64,000 nucleotides of DNA from Dillenia suffruticosa (GCA_033439265.1 JAVTVX010000010.1:2914001-2978000); one strand, 5' to 3'. Counted from the first letter of the stretch, positions 25,901 to 38,665 are shown. Made by a program: numbers and translations. The notes: generated by a model not told the origin, from the sequence alone.

Positions 25901-26020
25901 AACAGTGGCTTTGACAGTGTAGCCACGAAGAAGCAAGAACTTGACAAGCCATGAAGCTATGTAACCTGATGCTCCTGTTACACACACAGTCTTGGTATTG
26001 CTTGTTCCACTCCCACTCAT
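22938..26020 (-). CDS. CAD-like / phenylacetaldehyde reductase-like SDR, six exons, 328 aa
   Basis: Exons on the minus strand are 26020-25891, 25167-24998, 24432-24241, 24062-23900, 23692-23506 and 23082-22938. All introns are GT-AG and the phases join to 987 bases ending TGA. The protein is an extended SDR with an N-terminal NADP-binding motif [14 protein letters not shown], the cofactor-binding TVRDP, the active-site serine in VLTSSCAAV and the catalytic YxxxK in [13 protein letters not shown]. The later stretches [16 protein letters not shown] and [14 protein letters not shown] are typical of the cinnamyl-alcohol-dehydrogenase-like and phenylacetaldehyde-reductase group. The NWYCYGK signature of true cinnamoyl-CoA reductase is absent. 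It probably reduces an aromatic aldehyde or related carbonyl with NADPH in the cytosol; the substrate cannot be told from sequence. Length is normal for the family. The chosen ATG is in exon 1, 9 codons before KTVCVTG. A decayed duplicate lies at 49-890. Confidence 0.93.
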
Positions 26021-26890
26021 TTTCTCTTTCTTCTCTGTGATTCGGTTTCTGGGTTTTTGAAGATTAGGCGAATTGATTGATTTTGCATAACTCCACACTC
26101 GGTGGGATTCTTATATGGATAGAATGCAATTGGCAAGAACCCAGAGAGTGACGAACAGAGTGAGACAAGAATTTTAAAATGATACGGCAGTGACGAACAG
26201 AGTGACGCACGTACATTTTAAGTTCTTGCACTTTACCCACTTCATTAATTAGTCTTAAACTAAAACGCAGTCAGCACCCCCAAAACACCTTATACTGCCA
26301 CGTCAGCAACATGCTTACGTGGTACACACCTCACCTCGCACCTCATTTCTTTCCCTCCAGCTCGTCATATCTCTCCCCACGTCATAGCACACCCCTCCCC
26401 CGCCCCCAAATTCTTTGCCCTTTTTCCTTTTTCTCTTCTTCAGCGCGGGTTACGCGCCTTCTTGTCTTCCTCCTCCATATCCCTTCGAACAAAACAGAAG
26501 CTCTCTCCCCTTTCCATAATAACATTTTCTTTCAGTTTAGCACTCGAAATAATTCCCAACACTTCCAGAAACATAAGGGGATCATCAATTTCAAGTTTCT
26601 CACCGGAAAACTTCAGTCCCACCATCATCCACCATAGTCTCCGGCGGCAAAAATTAGGGTTCCAAAAAGCCCAATAATAAAAAAACACAAAAAGAATTAA
26701 ATTGTTTACCTTCTACACTCTTACTAGAGCCTTCCAGCAAAAGCCCCCAATCTCTCCCTCTCTCTCTCTCTCTCTCTCTCATCTCTGGGGTTTTTCTAGG
26801 GTTTTTGTTGTCTGACAAGAAAGTAATGAAATAACAAAACACTCTTTTCCCTCGATTAGATTCTGGCTTCAAATTCAATTGAGTTCACCG
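26021..26890. promoter_or_regulatory. Upstream region of the reductase gene with ACGT-core elements
   Basis: The 870 bases upstream of the reductase ATG contain several ACGT-core words: GCCACGTCAG (26297), TTACGTGG (26315) and CCACGTCAT (26377). These are typical targets of bZIP factors in abscisic-acid or stress responses. A duplicated GTGACGAACAGAGTGA word lies near 26145-26200. CT-rich tracts and a (CT)n run near 26757-26780 suggest that a second, plus-strand transcript may start here. Function is inferred from motifs only. Confidence 0.45.
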
Positions 26891-27335
26891 ATGGTTCGTT
26901 CCAATGGAGCTGGAATTGCCCTCTGGTTCGCTCGCCGTTCTCGCTCTCTCCACCACCTTCCTTCACCGTCCGTGCGTTTCTCTCCCTCTCTCTCTCTCTC
27001 TCTAGATTTTTGAGACATACTTGAAAAAATGTGTTATTTTGTGTTTTTTTTTTTTTTTATGATTACACAGATGAATAGTTCGCTGTCACGAGGGAATTTA
27101 AGGGACTTCAGTTCAGGACTCGGAGACCATTTTAGAGTTCTCCATGTCCAGATTTTGATCGCGGTATTGCAAAATATCTTCTTTTTTGTATTTTTTTTAA
27201 AGTAAATTTTGGATTTTCATACGTGGGTTTCAATTTTTTGATTGATTGTTACAGTTCCTCGTAGTGGATTAAATTTTAGAGCTATTGGTGCAGCAAGAAC
27301 AATTCATGGAATTGGTATTGATTCCATTCCAGGTA
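26891..27335 (+). other. Possible divergent short transcript of unknown product
   Basis: A CT-rich leader precedes ATGGTTCGTTCC at 26891. Splice-like junctions follow: a GTGCGT near 26972, an ACAG before 27071, and a strong donor CAG-GTAAGA near 27333. The putative exons do not make one long open frame and none of the short peptides is recognised. It could be a non-coding RNA, the remnant of a gene, or chance. Confidence 0.2.
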
Positions 27336-29610
27336 AGATCCGCCGGATTACGTTGAAATCCGACGGGAGGCTAAGCTTCTACAGTGTTTTTTTTTTTTTT
27401 TGGGAGAGAGGAGAGAAGAAAGAGAAAGGGTGAGAGAGTGTGTGTTTTTTCCAACCGGGGAAGACCTTTTTGCTGATGTGTTCTGCCAAGTCAGTGAGAT
27501 GACGTGGCAGCGCAGAGTGCTGACGTGTTGTCAGTGCTGATATATCAGGTTACACATCAGCAATTCTTCCAAGAATGGAAGCCAAGTCGAAAACTATCCC
27601 ACCATATTATCTATCACATAAAATCATATTAATATTCAACGGTGAGAGGCCGATAAGTGATAAATTTTGAAATTTAAATTTTTCGTTGCGTTTTAAATTC
27701 AAGAATTAATTAGTGAATTGGCATAAAGTTTTTGGTGTTTGATAAATGATTTCCTCAATTTTGAACTATCCCCAAGTTGCCAAAACCCCACCCATCCGGC
27801 ACGTGGAGGCCCTTTCTTTAATGTGAGCCGCCGGGGTGGTATCTCCGCTTTTTTGATCTCTCTCTCTCTCAAACCATCTTTGTAAGGCATTAATATTTAT
27901 TTATTTTACAAGGTTCGATTTCAATTGTGAGGTGAGGGGTTTGGATCACAGTAATGTGATTGGGGACGTAGGGTTTAATGAAATTCACCAAGCAGTGAAA
28001 GAAAGATAACTTCTAAAAACTACGCATTCCCTAAACATGCTATTAAATTTTAGATGTGCAATAAACATGTGAGTTAGAGTTTGAAAATCGTTCAATTATT
28101 TTAAAAATTTAACCAACAGAAAAAGAATAAAATGTCTGATTTTTCAGATTTGAAACAGCAATCTAAGGATATCTATAAGGAAGGGTCCCATTACAATCCT
28201 TTGCTGTACCAATTGAGTTAGGTTCGGATTGTCATCCTGAGAAACAAGGATAAAAGAGATCAATTAGCGATCCGAGGCAACAAATGCAATAGAGAGTGAT
28301 GACCGAAGTTAAGATGGAGGGATGGGTAATGATGTAACAAATTTTGGCCTCCGAAATAGGTTCATGCCCCAAAACAAATATTTTCATTTCTCTATTGAAA
28401 AAAAAAAAAAAAAAAAAACCCGATTTAACTTAAAGTTTTCTCTTTTAATATGGTAGACACATTAGTTTTATCTCCCAAAAAAACTAATTAAATTTTAACT
28501 CATTCTATGTTTAAACAAATTATTTTCTTTCTTAAAAATTAATTTTATTGAAATTCTCTCTCTCACTAAATTTGTACATTTTAATTTTCACTTTTAAAAA
28601 AATCAATTTAGTTTAAATTATTTCTCTAAATTTGAACATATTAATTTTAATTCCAAAATAAAAATCAATTTGAATTAGACTCTCTCTCTCTCTCTCTCTA
28701 AACACTCCTAAGCGGTGAGAAGGCCTCTTTCATGCTCTTCGGGTAACCTAATTACCAAGTAGGCAATGAATTCTGCCATTCATAGGCCAGGAGAATTCAA
28801 AAAGAAACATGCATTTTCGATTTTGCTGGTCCATATTTGCAGTAATTTTTTATTTAAAAAAATTATCATTTCCAAATTTTTAAATTTATAAAAAATATAT
28901 TATTATTGTCGATTTAAATTTAGAATTTTCTACTTTGATATCATTTTATATTTTAAATAACTATCAATTTTTTTTTTAAGTTTAAATAAAAGAAAGAAGC
29001 AGTTACTTTGGTTTTTGTATCTTAAGAGGGTCGAGATAGTTTGAAGATGAAGATGAATTCTTCTGACCTCTTGAGCATCCTTGAGGATGCTGGCTTTAGG
29101 TAAAGAGAGATTTTAACTTGGACGAAGAGATTTTTATTCACAGTGGTTGCTCTCTTCTCAAGATTAGAATCATCTTCTAGTCCCATGATGCAACAGGTGG
29201 TTGAGTATTCTTCTTCAGCCTTTTTGAAGTTAAGCGATCAGAGAAGTTAGGGGATCGGAGGAGGTCAAATGATGGAGAAGGTGCAAAGCTTGATATATCT
29301 TTTTTGTCTCTTTTTGACTAATTCTTGCCTTCTATAAAATCTTTTATGGCTTCTCTTGTAAAATTTTTGTAATTTTTGTAATTGTATGATTTCTTTTTTG
29401 TACTGTATGGACCTTTGTGCTTTTCATTTTGTTTGTATCTGCTCTATCTTGTAATAAAACCAACAAAGTCTTTCTTTCTTAAAAATAGTACTGTATATCC
29501 GTCTTGTACTTGTGATGTGAAAAATAATAATACTTCTAGCGTATTTGAATCATTCAATTGGCCTTTTGGTTTATGTGTTTGACGTTTGCAAACTTGTTAG
29601 AAATTTTAAT
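27336..29610. other. Intergenic AT-rich region, no gene seen
   Basis: Contains TGACGTGGCA at 27500 and another TGACGTG shortly after, short T, A and CT runs (for example poly-A near 28399-28418, CT near 28681-28699) and no long open frame. No recognised family. Confidence 0.6.
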
Positions 29611-29611
29611 A

Positions 29612-30078
29612 AAAAATATGGTCTGTGTCTGCCCGTCAGGGAGTTACATACCTTATTAACGATACGCTATGCTCAATAGGACATTCAATCGAGAGAGAGT
29701 TCAAACGAGAGGATGGTGTGTTTGTCGTCCATGAGTTACTTCATTTGTTGATAACATGCTACGTTCAGTTGGACATTTAATCGAGAGAGAAAGAGTTTAA
29801 ACCAGAGGATGAGACGTGTCTACTTGTCTGGGAATTATGTCCCTTATTGACAACACACTATATTCGGTAGGATATTCAAACGAGAGAGAGAGAGTTCAAA
29901 CGAGAGGATGAATTGTGTCTATCTATCTGAAAGTTACATCCCTTATTAATGACATACTACGTTTGGTATGACATTCAATCGAGAGAGAGAGAGAGAGAGA
30001 GTTCAAATGAGAGGATAGGTCATGTCTACCCGTTTAGGAGTTACATCCCTTATAGACGGCACATTACGTTTGACATAG
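29612..30078. repeat. Imperfect tandem repeat, unit about 92-99 bp, about 4.5 copies
   Basis: The unit contains a short (GA)n block, GTTCAAACGAGAGGAT, TGTCTACCCGTCTGG-like text, GTTACATCCCTTATTGAC and TACGTTTGGTAGGACATTCA. The GA block starts at about 29690, 29782, 29881 and 29980, and its length differs between copies. It may belong to the 3' part of the adjoining gypsy fossil, but this is not shown. Confidence 0.85.
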
Positions 30079-30199
30079 ATATAGAAACATATCAGTCGAT
30101 AGATAGATTAATATAGCAAGGTGGAGGATTGTAGAGGTCTTATCTAACTGTTTGGCTAGGTATGGATTGGAGCAATTTTCCCTCGGGAAATCATCAATC

Positions 30200-31930
30200 A
30201 TCATTGTTAGTCAATGAACAAGTTCTTAGAGTTCCAAGTCGTAGGTACGATCGAGCCATCTAAGCGATCGAGCCAATACGTCCTTGGTCGAACTTTTGAG
30301 CATACTTGATAACCCTTCCCAATAGGGTGCTAACTTTTCTCTTGGTAGAGGTTATTCGGTCTCCTCTACTTTCCTTAACACTAGATCGCCAAGCTTAAAG
30401 GTTCTGGCCTTGACCCACCTGCTGTGGTATCACGTTATTTGTTATTGATAAACTGCCATTCGAATAGACGTGGTTTCTCACAGTTCGTAAAGCAAGTTCA
30501 ATTGTTCGCGTAATGCGAGGTTGTTTTGCCAAATTTAGTCTCATGTTATAATGTTCTAGCGTTCAGAATGTCTCTTCCAAATCTACAACATGAACTTTAG
30601 TTTCAATGCTTTTGATGAGCATGTTATCAACATATGCCTCCATGTTTTTGCCGAGCTATTCGCAAAAAACCTTGTTACCAATCTTTGGAAGGTTGCTCCA
30701 GCATGTTGAAGCCAAACAGTATCATGTTGTAGTAGTAAGTGCCGAACGTTGAAGCCAAACAGTATCATGTTGTAGTAATAAGTGCCGAACTTTATGTGAA
30801 ACTAGTTTTTTCTTCATTTTCGAGGGCCATACATATTTGGTTGTAATTGAAATATGCATCCATAAAACTCAAGAGTCGGCGACTCAATGAGTTGTCCACC
30901 AATATGTCGATATTGGGGAGTAAGTAGCTGTTTTTCGGATACGCCTTATTGAGGTCAGTGAGCGAGCTTCACACACATCCTCCACTTGTTATTAGCTTTT
31001 TTTACCATAACTATATTGGCTAATCACTCTGGGTATTCTACCTCCTAAATGAATCCTGCCATTAGGAATTTTGGCACTTCCTCATGTATTGCGCGCTGAC
31101 ATTCTAATGCGAACATGCTTTTTTTTTGCTTGATAGGCTTGTGATTGACGTTTACAGTAAACTTGTGAACCATGACCAATGGGAGAATGTCTAGCATGTT
31201 TTTAGGGGACCACGCAAATATCGTAGAGTGTCATCAAAGACAGTCCATGATTGCATTTTGGAGAGGAATTGGTAGGTGGGTGCCAACTTGAATCGTTTGA
31301 CCAGGTACATCTATGATGGGAACTTCAATTATTTCATCTCCCAGTTGAGGCTTGGATCAGTGTTCGGCATCAGCTCCAAGTTCCAATGTTTCTACCAAGA
31401 ATATTTCTTTCTCTGTTCTGATGGGGGGAACAGTCAATGGGTCAACATCATCATGAAGCATTGTGACCCTTAGGGGTGTTCTAAATTTAATTTTCATGTA
31501 TTTTGTGCTAGGTAGTGCTTAGAAGCAATCTAAACGATGACGACCGATGATAACGTTGTAAGGGGATAAGAGTTTCACTGCGTGAAAAGTTGTTCTGGTA
31601 GTAGCATGATGATGAGGTGTTCCTAAGGTTACAACAAGCGAAATGATATTTTAAAGGGTTGAAGATGAGATGGGTTAAAGCCCATCCGCCAAAAGGTGTC
31701 CCAAAAGAGAAGGTTTCAATCTGCTCTCTAATCAACGAAGATCCTTTTAATGAGGTAAGACCCTATCCTAGTGGCGATGATCAATGGATCGTTTTGGTCA
31801 ATGTTGACTTCAATTAGATCGTTGTCATCGAAATTGATGGTTAGTCTTTTCCTTTTGGTTGATGCCATGACAATAGAAAAAAATGATGGAAGGAACTCAA
31901 GAAATCAATCTATTCCCACGAACGGTGCTA
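30200..31930 (-). mobile_element. Ty3/gypsy fossil (Tat-like pol remnants, minus strand)
   Basis: Reading the minus strand from right to left: a protease-type stretch (about 31865-31730, with NDPLIIATRI), an inter-domain region, reverse transcriptase (about 31100-30580, with WRMCVKLTDLNKA and NAGATYQRLV-like text), and an integrase C-terminal stretch (about 30430-30240, FKLGDLVLRKVEET). The wording is that of non-chromodomain Tat-type plant gypsy elements. It is broken many times and incomplete, so old. LTRs were not resolved. Confidence 0.8.
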
Positions 31931-32925
31931 ATCTATTAGATGTGGGTTTGGCACCACAGATAACAACTCTACTGACTCGAAAAGGCTGCCTATTGACCTC
32001 AATCAATGAAATCTACAAAAAACCGGTGCAGGGTACTCCAATGGAAGAAACTTCGATATTCAATTCAGAGAGCGGTTTTCAATAAGAGAAATATACTGAG
32101 AGGGAGCTCTATTATGCAGTTGTATGCTATATGTAAATTTAGAGAGCATGAAGACTTACCTAACCGGTGGATTTAATGATGTATATGTAGTCCACATTCA
32201 TGAGTCCTATGTGCATTTGGGGTATTGAAACCCTAGTTTTCATATAAAAACACTCATTTGTAGGACCATTAAGGAAAGATTCCCCGAAGATCTAGAATTC
32301 TTCTAACTAAGGAAGTTTTACTTACAAAAGGTTTTCTTTTCTTATTGATTAGGATTAGAAGACTTTCCTCTTTGTTATGAGATGTCATTCTCATGTTTTA
32401 CGAAAAAAATGAATATTATTTCAAGTTGACCGAATATTATGTACCAAGAGATTCAAGAGTCGATCAGACAGCTACCGAGGAAAGTCTGGTCTGTAGATAC
32501 TAAGAGGGTGGGATAAATCTCGCATTGATGGTATGTTAGGTTCATTGGGTGGATTCGAAGAGTTTCAAATTTCATAATAATGGGCTTTTGGATCACATTT
32601 TATCACCAATCTTAAACCAAAGTCGTGTTAGATATGTTAGAATTCAAGATCTGAATTCTATTTTTACGTCAATTACATATTTTAATAAAGTAATTTTATT
32701 TTAGTTTTGATAAAAGTTTATATTGATTGTGAATTTATCACGACTCATTTTTTTTATGCGAGTTTGATACCTGCCGCGACGGCCGTTCCAAAATTTATTT
32801 CCCTTCTGCATCACATGCTAGACTCAGAAATAACCCCTCCCTTGGCTTTAACCGCGCTGGTCACCACCAAAATTGACCAAGCATCAAGCATATTTAAAAG
32901 TTTCAATGAGAGAGACCCCCGGAAG
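31931..32925. other. Spacer without recognisable gene
   Basis: May include LTR sequence of the gypsy fossil to its left (its 5' side), but no matching pair was found. Ends near an unusual G run at 32926-32937. Confidence 0.5.
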
Positions 32926-33135
32926 GGGGGGGGGGGAGTTTTCAAAAGTAATTGAGTGGTCTGGATGTTATGGAGGCTCAAAAGTCAAGCTACTTTAAGA
33001 AAGAAGAACCTTGTTAAATTTTCAACGCGAGTAGTGGAAATTATCCTTCTGAGATTCAAGGAACAGTCATCAACTCAACTCCCCCTCATAACACTAAAAC
33101 CTTATTCCCTCAAAAACAGGATTTGCATCTGATAA
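32926..33135 (+). repeat. Duplicated upstream unit of a lectin receptor kinase (copy 1)
   Basis: Matches 43738-43990: a G-rich block, TTTTCAAAAGTA, a GTGGTCTGGATG-like word, CTCAAAAGTCAAG, CTTGTTAAATTTTCAACGC, GAGATTCAAGGAAC and CATCAACTCAACTCCCCC occur in the same order. It probably represents the promoter or 5' flank of the kinase family member whose remnant follows at 33840. Confidence 0.8.
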
Positions 33136-33830
33136 ACTCCTTTTGGTTCCATTGCTATGTTAACAAAATATATTATATATAAAAAATATATCAAAATATA
33201 TTATACATATTTACATTGTATCATGGCTTGCTTTGCGAAAAGGATTATCCAAAAACCTGTATGCACCCCAGCAATCAGAATTAGTATTGGAACCAGATTA
33301 GGCTGAGCTAAATCCAACGCCAGAGCCTGAACCAAGAGCCAAATCCCGAGCCAGCTTAAACCTGGTGCTAGGAGCTAGAGCCTAGAGCCAAAGACAGAGC
33401 TAGATCCTGAGCTAGGAGGCTGAGACAAAGTCCAGGGCCAATGCAAGGGTTGCAAAAACATCCCTAAAATTTTATATTTTATATTCAAATTTTATTTTAA
33501 ATTCAAATAGTTTTTATTATACCATATTGAGTTTGAGAAGATATTCAAAACTATATTATATATTAAAATTTAATCAATAATTGATTTGATTTTGATAAGT
33601 GTTTGACTTTTCATATTTTTTATTATTATATTTATAACTGTTTTTATACTTGTGACGATGAGTTTTATATATAAATTTAATTTATTATAATAATTTAGTG
33701 AGACAATCGAAAATTAAGTTTTATATTATTATATTGTTCTCTATCCCTAATATAATACCATAATTATATTCATCTATCTCTATTATTTATATTATTTTTT
33801 TTTTTTTTTACATTTCTACTGTCCATGTGA
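33136..33830. other. AT-rich spacer with a GAGCC-type short repeat
   Basis: 33295-33440 is built from loosely repeated AGAGCC/GAGCTA words. The rest is AT-rich. No gene. Confidence 0.55.
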
Positions 33831-33839
33831 CAAATAATT

Positions 33840-33974
33840 TAATTCTGGTTGCCATATAGATCTTCCACTGTCATTTCTGCTTTTTTTTTTCCCTAGTATT
33901 TTTTCCGACCTCAGCCATGTCTTAAAGCAATATCTCTCTGGGCTTCTCAATCACAGCAACCAGCAATGTCCCTC

Positions 33975-34008
<34 letters not shown>

Positions 34009-34160
34009 GATTATTTACTATCAATCGGTATTCAAATTTTGTCTGACTAATTTAGTTCAAGTATTATGATTTTGTCTTGGGTTCAAAGAGATCATGGATG
34101 GAGCTTTCTTACCGGCCCTCTTGTTCAATAAAATACCTGAAAAAACTATTATTTGGTTGT
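33840..34160 (+). pseudogene. N-terminal remnant of a G-type lectin S-receptor-like kinase
   Basis: 33850-33960 aligns with 44005-44105 and carries the signal-peptide and mature start region (SNISLG). 34078-34150 aligns with 44124-44190 and codes for the start of the bulb-type lectin domain (GFKEI, then FNKIPEK). A (TA)n run replaces sequence between them (33975-34000). The frame is not open and the rest of the receptor is missing. This is a truncated duplicate of the 44-58 kb kinase pseudogene. Confidence 0.75.
33975..34000. repeat. (TA)13 microsatellite
   Basis: Uninterrupted TA run within the kinase remnant. Confidence 0.9.
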
Positions 34161-34950
34161 TTCATGTATTTTTATACATAAAATATAATTATAGTTTCAA
34201 AATTTTTACCACTAACTTTTTTCTTTGATATTTTGGTATAGAGATTGCCAGAAAACTATTGTAGATTCAATTTTTACAATTCAAATATCTTAAATTATTG
34301 TATAATTCTTATAAAATAATCAACTGATATCTTTCTTTTTAGTCCTTAATTTTTAATTAAAATGATCAAAAAGTTAGGAATAGAAAAAAAAATAAAATTA
34401 AAATTAATATAAAACAAATTCTTGTTTTAAAATGTTAAGTATTATGAAATGAAATGCCAATTGTAATGATATATAATATTTTTGACACAATGATCTTTAT
34501 TAGTAATTATATATAAATATATATATGTGTGTGTGTGTGCCCACAAAGTTATGAATCTTGTCATTTAAAATATCTATTTTTGATTATGTAAGACATTGAA
34601 TTCAATAAGTTCAAATAAGATTATTATAGACAATATTTTTTATACGTTGATATTTATTAATTAGTAATTTTCGATGATATGCACAAAAGAAAAACTTATA
34701 TTTTGGTGAAAAAGGTTATTTTTCGAATCATATGAATATTAACAACCATAAGATTATGAATTTAGCCGTTTTAATAAAAATTCTATCTTTAAAAAATTTT
34801 AAATAATCAAAATTTAATTAAAATTTATCCAAAGATCACCGCTTTGTACTTATCATTATATGGAACCATGTTAAAAGAATTAATTTAATCAATTAAGGTA
34901 CAAAGCATGAGCCATACAAGGGACCTTTGAAAAAACCGGGGGTGGGGAAA
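34161..34950. other. AT-rich upstream region of the gibberellin 20-oxidase gene
   Basis: No gene. Contains an (AT)n(GT)n tract near 34509-34539. Probably includes distal promoter sequence. Confidence 0.5.
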
Positions 34951-34954
34951 TGGG

Positions 34955-34962
34955 CTATATAG
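34955..34962 (+). promoter_or_regulatory. TATA box of the gibberellin 20-oxidase gene
   Basis: CTATATAG lies 184 bases before the ATG, in a GC-richer stretch than its AT-rich surroundings. It would place transcription start near 34985-34995 and give a 5' UTR of about 150 bases. Confidence 0.55.
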
Positions 34963-35050
34963 GATTCCTTGTTCACCGATTTACCCCGCCGAGCGGCGTT
35001 AGCTTCTCTCAACATTTTTCTCAGACTTATTTCACTCTCTCCTTCCCTAC

Positions 35051-35053
<3 letters not shown>

Positions 35054-35098
<45 letters not shown>
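35054..35098. repeat. (TC)n tract in the 5' UTR of the gibberellin 20-oxidase gene
   Basis: About 22 TC units followed by CCCTCCCTCC, 47 to 92 bases before the ATG. Pyrimidine-rich leaders of this kind are common near plant promoters. Confidence 0.9.
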
Positions 35099-35101
<3 letters not shown>

Positions 35102-35145
35102 CCTCCCTCCTCCCTTTGAACCTTCTCAAAATCAATATTTTTGAA

Positions 35146-36488
35146 ATGGCAGAAGACGCCCTCAGAATTATATCACCATCCTCCCCACTTATGCTCCATG
35201 GACAACAGCACAACCTCAAGGATCACCAAATTCAAAATCCTCTGGTCTTTGACTCATCGGTCCTAAAATACCAATCCGACATACCTACACAATTCATATG
35301 GCCCGACCACGAAAAACCGAGCCCAAAACCAAGAGAACTCCAAGTCCCACACATTGACATAGGACGGATCCTCTCCGGTGACTCTACCATAACCGCAGAG
35401 GCCTCAAGACTCATTGGCGAGGTATGCCGAAAACACGGCTTCTTCCTAGTTGTCGGCCATGGTGTTGATTCTGAGCTCATTGCTAAAGTTCATCGTTACA
35501 TGGACAAGTTTTTTGACTTGCCCCTCTGTGAAAAACAAAGGGCTCATAGAAAAAATGGAGAAAGCTTTGGTTATGCCAGTAGCTTTACTGGGAGATTTTC
35601 TTCTAAGCTTCCATGGAAGGAAACACTCTCTTTCCGATATTGTGATGACAAGGACATGTCCAACATGGTCCAAGATTATCTTGTTAGTGTGATGGGCTCA
35701 GAATTTGATGAATTCGGGTATGAGAAATTAGATATTGTTTAAAGTTTTAGGTGTGACATACATATAGATATAATGTGTCCTTAATTTGTGCAGGAAAGTA
35801 TACCAGGAGTATTGTCATGCCATGAACAAGCTTTCAATGTCAATATTGGAGATATTGGCAATGGGTCTAGGAATTGATGGAGCTTATCTCAGGGATTTTT
35901 TTGAAGGGAATGATTCAATTATGAGGCTCAACTATTATCCATCCTGTCAAAAACCTGACCTTGTTCTAGGTACAGGTCCTCATTGTGATCCAACTTCTGT
36001 CACTATTCTTCATCAAGATGATGTGGGTGGCCTCCAAGTGCTTGTGGATGACGAGTGGTGCACAATTAGCCCATGTTTTGATTCTTTTGTTGTCAACATA
36101 GGTGACACTTTCATGGTAAGATCTATTTTTTGCATTTATCATGTTTAATATTACTCATAATATTACTTTAATTAATTATTTGGGATTATTTAAGGATGGG
36201 GTAGTGTGAATGTAGGCACTGTCAAATGGGGTATACAAGAGTTGTTTGCACAGGGCAGTAGTGAATAAGGAGATTACAAGGAAATCATTGGCATTCTTTT
36301 TGTGCCCAAATAAGGATAAAGTGGTCAGCCCACCTCCAGAACTATTGAAGAAGACCAATTCCCCAAGAATATATCCAGATTTCACTTGGCCTACCCTCCT
36401 TGAATTCACTCAGAAGCACTACAGAGCCGACACAAACACTCTTCAGGCTTTCTCCAACTGGATTTTTCTTCAACAAAACAATAGCTGA
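35146..36488 (+). CDS. GA20ox: Gibberellin 20-oxidase, three exons, 388 aa
   Basis: Exons are 35146-35717, 35794-36115 and 36216-36488, with GT-AG introns of 76 and 100 bases, joining to 1167 bases. The enzyme is a 2-oxoglutarate and Fe(II) dioxygenase that oxidises C20 of gibberellin precursors in the cytosol (GA12 to GA9, GA53 to GA20). Family marks include [13 protein letters not shown] (residues about 46-58), the LPWKETLSF signature, [11 protein letters not shown], the iron ligands in GPHCDPTS and in SCLHRAVVN, and the 2-oxoglutarate-binding R in RKSLAFFL. Length and intron positions are normal for GA20ox. The family consensus has NYYPPCQKP, so the first serine here is a small variation. 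The ATG at 35146 follows GAAA and gives the usual N-terminus; an upstream in-frame ATG at 34969 would add a low-complexity leader and is rejected. The end of exon 3 is tandemly duplicated just after the stop. Confidence 0.95.
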
Positions 36489-36580
36489 AGTTTAATAAGG
36501 TTCCGACACAAACACTCTCCAGGCTTTCTCCGACTGGGTTCTCCAACAACAAAAGAACAGCTGAACGTTTTGTAAGGTTC
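36427..36580 (+). repeat. Tandem duplication across the end of the gibberellin 20-oxidase gene
   Basis: 36427-36502 (last codons, stop and early 3' UTR) is repeated at 36503-36580 with about ten differences. Both copies begin CCGACACAAACACTCT and end near AAGGTT. The second copy could code for [19 protein letters not shown] but lies after the stop. Confidence 0.9.
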
Positions 36581-37794
<1,214 letters not shown>

Positions 37795-38100
37795 ATGTTA
37801 ACATATGTCGGTTTGAAAAAACCAATTCTTCATGAGGATTGGAAGCCGAATGAGAGAGAATGTGAGGATTGCAACCCAATTGACTGTCGATTTTTGAACC
37901 ACATTGGGAAAATGTAACACCAAATAACAAAAAAAAAAAAAAACAGGATTGGAGACGCAGCGTTTTGGGGCAAAACGCTGCGTCCCCAATTTGGGATTAG
38001 GGTTAAAACCCTAACCCCTTTCTCTCTCTCTCTCTCCTCGACTTTTCCTCTTCCGCAGCCGTTCGTCTTCCTCCATCACAGCCACCGCCATTATCACCAT

Positions 38101-38140
38101 CTTCTTCTTCTTCTTCTTCTTCTTCTTCTTCTTCTTCTTT
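38101..38140. repeat. (CTT)n microsatellite in the solo LTR
   Basis: About thirteen trinucleotide units. Confidence 0.95.
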
Positions 38141-38489
38141 CCCTCGCGGTTTCTCTCTCTATCTCACCGTTTCTTTCTCTCCCTCTCGCGATCTCCCGCG
38201 ATCGTCCTCTCTCCGCCTCGCCGCACACCACCGCGAGCCACGATCGAGTACCACCGCACGCCACAACACGCAACTGCAGAGCCTCCGCGAGCGCAACCCG
38301 CCCTTCCACACAATCGAGCCCGCAGCGCGAGCCCAGGTCATGAACAGGACCGAGCCCGCGAGCGTGAGACAGGCCACGAGCAGGACCGAGCCCGCGAGCG
38401 CACGCTAGCCAGCGCAGCGCATGAGCGCTCACCAGCGCAGCGCACGGGGGCGCACCAGCACACGGGCGCGCACCAGCGCACAGGCGAGC

Positions 38490-38665
38490 ACCAGCCCGCA
38501 GGCCCATCAGCCGTAGGCCCGCCAACCGCAAGCCCATCAGCCAGAGGCCCGTCAGCCCGTAGGCCTGCCAGCTTGCAGGCCCACCAGCCGCAGGCCCATC
38601 AGCCGCAGGCCCATCAGCCGCAGGCCCATCAGCCGCAGGCCCGCCAACCCGCAGGCCCGCTAGCC
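38490..38665. repeat. GC-rich 18-bp tandem repeat in the solo LTR
   Basis: Repeats of CAGCCGCAGGCCCATCAG and variants. The long minus-strand open frame across it is a by-product of the repeat. Confidence 0.85.

Noticed and set aside
22938-26020. True cinnamoyl-CoA reductase of lignin synthesis
   Set aside because: The NWYCYGK signature is missing; [10 protein letters not shown] fits the CAD-like/phenylacetaldehyde reductase group.
34969-35145. Upstream start for gibberellin 20-oxidase at 34969
   Set aside because: It would add a serine/leucine run encoded by the (TC)n tract; the family N-terminus begins at 35146.
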